Positions 23,318 to 25,986 of a stretch of DNA of 25,986 nucleotides are shown in pieces. The translations under genes were made by a program, and so were the position numbers. This DNA comes from a virus: positions 1 to 25,986 of the IMG/VR virus record IMGVR_UViG_3300025174_000099, one strand, 5' to 3'. Each line of letters opens with the position of its first letter. The stretch's first letter is position 1. Under the pieces are notes generated by a model. That model saw only the letters and a list, made by a program, of their open reading frames with translations, ran no database searches and had not been told where the DNA came from.

Positions 23318-23611
23318 ATGACACAGACAGCGGATAGCAGGCCAGGCGAATACTATGTCACTGTCATTGACGGCGACAGGTGGAACCGGCTCTTAGGACC
23401 ATTCACTAATAACCATCAAGCGGCGCTGGATATGGTGGACGCGGTGCGCAAGAAAGCATGCGAAATTGATCCGAAGGCACACTTTTATGCCTTCGGCACT
23501 GCGCGCATTCCCAGTGATGATTCAGTCCCTATCCGCGCCGGACTGCTCAACAGGTTTTTTGACATGCCCACGGAAAGGCCAGGAAAGTCTCTATCGGCTG
23601 GGATTTGCTAG
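23318..23611 (+). CDS. Conserved small accessory protein
   Basis: 97 aa. ATG at 23318 is chosen: it follows GGAGGGTTAGGAAA, and the protein-like sequence begins here, whereas the frame upstream (open to 23084) crosses the promoter region. It contains YYVTVIDGDRWNRLLGPF, HQAALDMVDAVRKKACEIDPKAHFYAFGTAR, a pattern I associate with a small conserved protein found in prophages and plasmids of beta- and gammaproteobacteria. No function is known. It is the first gene of a plus-strand block running against the late operon. Confidence 0.75.
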   Translation: MTQTADSRPGEYYVTVIDGDRWNRLLGPFTNNHQAALDMVDAVRKKACEIDPKAHFYAFGTARIPSDDSVPIRAGLLNRFFDMPTERPGKSLSAGIC

Positions 23612-23624
23612 CCACCGGCCCGGC

Positions 23625-23642
23625 AGACCGGACAACCGGTCT
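23625..23642. promoter_or_regulatory. Strong intergenic hairpin
   Basis: AGACCGG (23625-23631), ACAA loop, CCGGTCT (23636-23642): a perfect seven-base stem. It lies 14 bases past the stop at 23611 and has no T run, so it may be a mRNA-stabilising or processing structure between two plus-strand genes. Confidence 0.5.
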
Positions 23643-23710
23643 CCAAGCAACCGCGCCCCCCCGGTTATGCCGGCGATAGAGGGGCACTTATTCCAACGTG
23701 GAGGATGATC

Positions 23711-24004
23711 ATGAAAATTACACATACCCCTTGGCCGTGGAAAAACGAGACTGGGACCCAGTACATTACCAACAGTGCTGGGATCCTCGTGGCAACCGCA
23801 GCAACCCCGAACGATTCCTGCGCGGTGGATTGGGAGGACACCTACGCCAACGCCCGCGCTATCGTCCGCGCCTGTAACTCGCATTATGAACTACTGGCGG
23901 CACTTGAGGGAATGATCGGCATGGCGCGCTTTGAGACTGACAGCACGGCGTGGATTAAAGCCGCGATCCTGGCTGAATCAATCGTTAAAAATGCTAAGGA
24001 CTAA
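23711..24004 (+). CDS. Conserved small phage protein
   Basis: 97 aa. GGAGG lies six bases before ATG at 23711, which favours it over an ATG at 23705. The sequence has a pattern common in phage early or accessory genes: HTPWPWKN, YITNSAGILVATAA, and after an acidic stretch DTYANARAIVRACNSHYELLAALEGM, where homologues usually have AAPELLEAL. Function unknown. Its last codons (AAG GAC TAA) overlap the left copy of the IS target duplication. The AAGGA in them would have served as ribosome-binding site for the gene now at 25465. Confidence 0.8.
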   Translation: MKITHTPWPWKNETGTQYITNSAGILVATAATPNDSCAVDWEDTYANARAIVRACNSHYELLAALEGMIGMARFETDSTAWIKAAILAESIVKNAKD

Positions 24005-24010
24005 TCAAAT
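24003..24010. repeat. Left target-site duplication of the IS (AATCAAAT)
   Basis: The eight bases AATCAAAT directly outside the left terminal repeat are repeated exactly at 25459-25466 outside the right one. An 8-bp duplication is typical of the IS1595 family. Confidence 0.95.
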
Positions 24011-24062
24011 GGGACTTATATACATGACTCCCTACCGTTCGTCGGCTGGTCTGGTTAGGTAC

Positions 24063-24090
24063 TTGACTCCCCAAGGGAGTTATGTACAAT
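24063..24090 (+). promoter_or_regulatory. IS internal promoter overlapped by terminal-repeat-like half sites
   Basis: TTGACT (24063-24068), 16-base spacer, TACAAT (24085-24090). The spacer contains the palindrome ACTCCC-caa-GGGAGT (24066-24080). Its left half repeats the TGACTCCC of the terminal repeat, and its right half with ATGTAC mirrors the repeat in inverted form. Confidence 0.65.
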
Positions 24091-24131
24091 GTTGATTGTA
24101 GGTTAGGTAAATCAACCAAGGAGTTCAGATC

Positions 24132-24398
24132 ATGAAATTCATCATCACAGGCAAGAAAGGCGAATGCGAAATGTTCGAGTTTAAAGCCGATGCCGGTATT
24201 TATCTGCAAGAACAAGGCTTTGGCCAAGATGCGAACAGCGGGTATGACCTGCGTGATTTCTCGCCCGAAGAATTGTTTGACGCGGCAGTTAAGCAACCGC
24301 TGCGCAATCCCGGCAATTACTGGCACGCTGAGTCTGTTGAGGATGACGCAGCGGCGCAACGATTCTGCGATTTGCAAGACCTCGTGTCGCAGGACTGA
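24132..24398 (+). CDS. IS accessory protein of unknown function
   Basis: 88 aa, with AAGGAG nine bases before ATG. Sequence features: a short beta-like start (MKFIITGKKGECEMFEFKAD), an acidic centre with YDLRDFSPEELFDAAV, and an acidic end (VEDDAAAQRFCDLQDLVSQD). There is no membrane segment or DNA-binding motif, and no phage-protein pattern. It lies inside the IS ends, three bases before the transposase gene, and would be transcribed from the same promoter. It is either a passenger gene or a modulator of transposition. Confidence 0.75.
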   Translation: MKFIITGKKGECEMFEFKADAGIYLQEQGFGQDANSGYDLRDFSPEELFDAAVKQPLRNPGNYWHAESVEDDAAAQRFCDLQDLVSQD

Positions 24399-24401
24399 TT
24401 T

Positions 24402-25322
24402 ATGAACGACAGCCTGACTATCAGCACATTTCAGCTTTTCAAGCTGTTCCCCGACCAAGAATCGGCGCGGCTCTATTTGGAGTCGCGCCTTTGGCCGAAC
24501 GGCGTGAAATGCCCAATCTGCGCCAGTGGCGAACGTGTGACGAATCGCAAGGATGGCTATTACCGTTGCAATGCCTGCCGCGAGGATTTCACCGTTCGCA
24601 CCGGCACTATTTTCGAGCGGTCGCATGTTCCGCTGCAAAAGTGGGTTTATGCCATGTACCTGCTTGTAACGAGCCGTAAGGGCATTTCCTCGCTGCAACT
24701 GTCCAAGGAGATCGGCATCACCCAAAAATCCGCGTGGTTCGTCCTGCATCGCCTGCGTGAGGCGTGCGGCGATGATCTGGCCAAGCTGCAAGGCATCATT
24801 GAAATTGACGAAACCTATTTTGGCGGCAAGGAGGCGAACAAGCACACCGTAAAAAAACTCAATGCCGGGCGCGGCGCAGTCGGTAAGGCTGCGGTGCTCG
24901 GCATGCGTGAGCGCGGTGGCAAGACGATTGCCACGCCGATTGCCGACGTGAACCTGGACACCGTACACCGTGCAATTCATGCGCGTGTTGCGGTTGGCTC
25001 GACGCTGCACACCGACGAGGCGACGGCTTACAGTGGGCTTGATGGCCTGTTCTTCCGCCACGAAGCGATCAACCACAGCGGTGGGGAATACGTGCGCGGC
25101 AACGTCACGACCAACAGCATCGAGAGCGTGTTCGCGGTCATGAAGCGCGGGGTACTCGGCGTTTACCACCACACCAGCCGCAAGCACTTGGGCCGATACG
25201 TCAACGAGTTTGCGTTCCGGCTGAATGACGGCAACGTGAAGCGGCACACGCTGGAACGCCTCGATAGTTTCGTGTGTGCGACCGTTGGCAAGCGCATCAC
25301 CTACAAGGCGCTGACGCAATGA
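24402..25322 (+). CDS. IS1595-family transposase (ISXO2-like)
   Basis: 306 aa, a full-length member. Residues 37-59 form an N-terminal zinc ribbon (CPIC...CNAC, Cys 37, 40, 56, 59), followed by FTVRTGTIFERSHVPLQKW, a family hallmark. A helix-turn-helix-like segment (ISSLQLSKEIGITQKSAWFVLHRLR) precedes the catalytic domain. The domain has EIDETYFGG (D136), LHTDEATAY (D205) and VTTNSIESVFAVMKRG (N238/E241), then the C-terminal HLGRYVNEFAFRLN. It would cut and join the IS ends. No frameshift or stop is seen. The gene overlaps the small ORF behind it by ATGA. Confidence 0.96.
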   Translation: MNDSLTISTFQLFKLFPDQESARLYLESRLWPNGVKCPICASGERVTNRKDGYYRCNACREDFTVRTGTIFERSHVPLQKWVYAMYLLVTSRKGISSLQLSKEIGITQKSAWFVLHRLREACGDDLAKLQGIIEIDETYFGGKEANKHTVKKLNAGRGAVGKAAVLGMRERGGKTIATPIADVNLDTVHRAIHARVAVGSTLHTDEATAYSGLDGLFFRHEAINHSGGEYVRGNVTTNSIESVFAVMKRGVLGVYHHTSRKHLGRYVNEFAFRLNDGNVKRHTLERLDSFVCATVGKRITYKALTQ

Positions 25323-25453
25323 GCAAGAAGCCGCCCGCCGTACTTGACCGAATCGTGGACAAGGTTCTGTCCTATCGGCCGAAGCCCAAGAGCAAACCGG
25401 CCAAGAAGCGCGCACGCCGGAAGAAGAAAGCTCAGAGGGAGTCATCTATATAA
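25319..25453 (+). CDS. Small highly basic protein at the 3' end of the IS
   Basis: 44 codons. ATG overlaps the transposase stop by ATGA, so it can be translated by coupling. It starts MSKKPPAVLDRIVDKVLSY and continues into a run of Lys, Arg, Ala and Pro (roughly residues 20-40) with hardly any acidic residues. It ends inside the right terminal repeat. The composition suggests nucleic-acid binding. Its short length makes chance coding possible, but the coupling and the clean codon pattern argue for a real gene. Confidence 0.6.
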   Translation: MSKKPPAVLDRIVDKVLSYRPKPKSKPAKKRARRKKKAQRESSI

Positions 25454-25454
25454 T
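25449..25454 (+). promoter_or_regulatory. Outward-facing -10 box in the right IS end
   Basis: A perfect TATAAT lies in the right terminal repeat, pointing out toward the gene at 25465. No -35 box is seen 16-18 bases upstream, so the promoter would be weak or incomplete. Confidence 0.3.
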
Positions 25455-25458
25455 TCCC

Positions 25459-25466
25459 AATCAAAT
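25459..25466. repeat. Right target-site duplication of the IS (AATCAAAT)
   Basis: Exact copy of 24003-24010. Its last two bases are the AT of the ATG that starts the gene at 25465. Confidence 0.95.
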
Positions 25467-25695
25467 GACGCATATCGAATCTTGTCGAAAAATCTGGGAG
25501 CTACATCTCCAGGCGTGCGACCATTGCCACAATGCAGCTTATCTGGATGACTCGCCTTGTGAGCTTGGGCGGGCCTTCCACGGCGAGTATGTCCAGGCGT
25601 TTTACGCCTGCCCACACATTGAACATCTGGAAGCGACAACTTGCCCGGTAAGTGGGCAATCTCTAACGGCTATCATGGTAAGGTTAGGAAAATAA
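25465..25695 (+). CDS. Small Cys-containing phage protein, separated from its ribosome-binding site by the IS
   Basis: 76 aa. It contains CDHC near residue 19, further Cys at 32, 49 and 60, and an FYACPHIEHLEATTCPVSGQ stretch, so metal binding is possible; the family is not recognised. Before the insertion its ATG stood four bases after the stop at 24004, with AAGGA eight bases upstream. Now the bases before ATG (TATAATTCCCAATCAA) contain no Shine-Dalgarno site. The nearest upstream stop is that of the basic IS ORF, 11 bases away, so re-initiation could still give some translation. Confidence 0.7.
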   Translation: MTHIESCRKIWELHLQACDHCHNAAYLDDSPCELGRAFHGEYVQAFYACPHIEHLEATTCPVSGQSLTAIMVRLGK

Positions 25696-25708
25696 TAGAC
25701 GAGATGGG

Positions 25709-25986
25709 CTATATGTCAAGGCGTTTTACCGTGCGCTGTAAAGCCACTGCCTCCCAACGCCCTAGGAGCACTTGTATGGCTCGATAACGGTCTTGCCACA
25801 CATACCTCCAGGTTCCACGTGGAACATGCATCACGGCGGCTCTGGCGCGGTCAGAATGGCATTTACGGCCGGTCCCCCGGCAGGCGGCGCATTGATAAAT
25901 CTTGGAATCATTCTTGCTTGATCCAACCCCCTCGCACCATAGACAAATCTGCGGAGAGGCTGTTTCCTGTATAGCCAATAAACACA
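25709..25986 (-). CDS. Phage late antitermination protein Q-like (5' end outside window)
   Basis: At least 92 codons; the frame is open to the window edge and has no ATG near it, so the start probably lies beyond. Two zinc-knuckle motifs, CLWCEGVG and CAACRGTG, are followed by RKCHSDRARAAVMHVPRGTW, then WQDRYRAIQVLLGRWEAVALQRTVKRL. This combination (CxxCxGxG pair, then a W...W..RY......L..WE pattern) is that of the short Q-type antiterminators of lambdoid and related phages. They bind near the late promoter and let RNA polymerase read through terminators. Position upstream of the late operon on the same strand agrees. A DnaJ-like zinc-finger protein is the alternative. Confidence 0.68.
   Translation of the reverse strand, partial: CLLAIQETASPQICLWCEGVGSSKNDSKIYQCAACRGTGRKCHSDRARAAVMHVPRGTWRYVWQDRYRAIQVLLGRWEAVALQRTVKRLDI
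25811..25826 (-). promoter_or_regulatory. parS-like palindrome (ParB-binding site type)
   Basis: Read on the minus strand, TGTTCCACGTGGAACC contains the perfect 14-base palindrome GTTCCACGTGGAAC. It equals the chromosomal parS sequence known from Pseudomonas. It falls inside the Q-like gene (codons for Val-Pro-Arg-Gly-Thr). Whether it is bound is not known. Confidence 0.55.

Larger units (their letters stand above)
24011..25458 (+). mobile_element. Complete IS1595-family insertion sequence, 1448 bp
   Basis: The ends are 23-bp inverted repeats at 24011-24033 and 25436-25458. They match at 21 of 23 positions and share the outer GGGAnTTATATA and inner ATGACTCCCT. A perfect 8-bp duplication (AATCAAAT) flanks them. 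Inside are three plus-strand ORFs (88, 306 and 44 residues) in operon-like arrangement, the middle one an ISXO2-type transposase. Intact ends, intact transposase and identical duplications point to a recent insertion. It sits exactly between two plus-strand phage genes. Confidence 0.95.

Noticed and set aside
23994-25445. Long minus-strand open frame (483 codons) opposite the IS genes
   Set aside because: It is the antisense shadow of the transposase and its neighbours. The translation has no domain pattern and crosses the IS boundaries.
25591-25735. Repeated GGCGTTTTAC at two places near the end of the 25465 gene
   Set aside because: Ten-base match only, with one copy inside coding sequence; probably chance.
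1-25986. tRNA genes or a CRISPR array
   Set aside because: No cloverleaf-like segment with a CCA-proximal T arm and no regularly spaced repeats were seen by eye; a tRNAscan or CRISPR search would settle this.

Overview
The window is the late (packaging, head, tail, lysis) half of a tailed phage or prophage with a short, P22-like tail. It carries a P22-type set: terminase, portal, scaffold, coat, gp4-like and gp10-like head-completion proteins, ejection-type proteins and a tail fibre. Nearly all genes lie on the minus strand and are read right to left, mostly with ATGA or TAATG overlaps, as one long late operon. A Q-like antiterminator at the right edge, Shine-Dalgarno sites throughout and a Pseudomonas-type parS-like site suggest a beta- or gammaproteobacterial host; this is inference.

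Right to left: a Q-antiterminator-like gene runs off the right edge (25709-25986, minus). A short plus-strand block of small accessory genes follows (23318-25695). It is interrupted by a complete IS1595-family insertion sequence (24011-25458) with 23-bp terminal inverted repeats, a perfect 8-bp target duplication and three ORFs. The late operon starts near 23090 with the terminase small subunit (22556-23050), then a G-rich repeat region and a small protein, the terminase large subunit carrying a class 3 mini-intein in its Walker A motif (20092-22110), the portal (17822-20092), six small or medium genes of unclear role (14285-17820), the scaffold (13483-14265) and the coat protein (12240-13460). 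After a putative decoration protein there is an intrinsic terminator (11673-11704).

Beyond the terminator lie small head genes, an AT-hook-like small protein, gp4-like and gp10-like head-completion proteins, a small beta-rich protein, an HNH endonuclease wedged into a sulfotransferase-like gene (7055-8159), three putative ejection or internal virion proteins (3050-7053), a tail fibre (1638-3041), a DUF4376-like protein, and a lysis cassette (small membrane protein, GH108 endolysin, holin-like protein) that runs off the left edge.

The least ordinary elements are the class 3 intein, the HNH/sulfotransferase arrangement, the three-gene IS inserted exactly at a stop/start junction, the parS-like site and the iteron-like repeat next to the terminase small subunit. 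No stretch over 300 bases lacks a gene. The two largest gaps are 22319-22555 (repeats, possible packaging or regulatory site) and 23051-23317 (divergent promoter region). I saw no tRNA, rRNA or CRISPR array.
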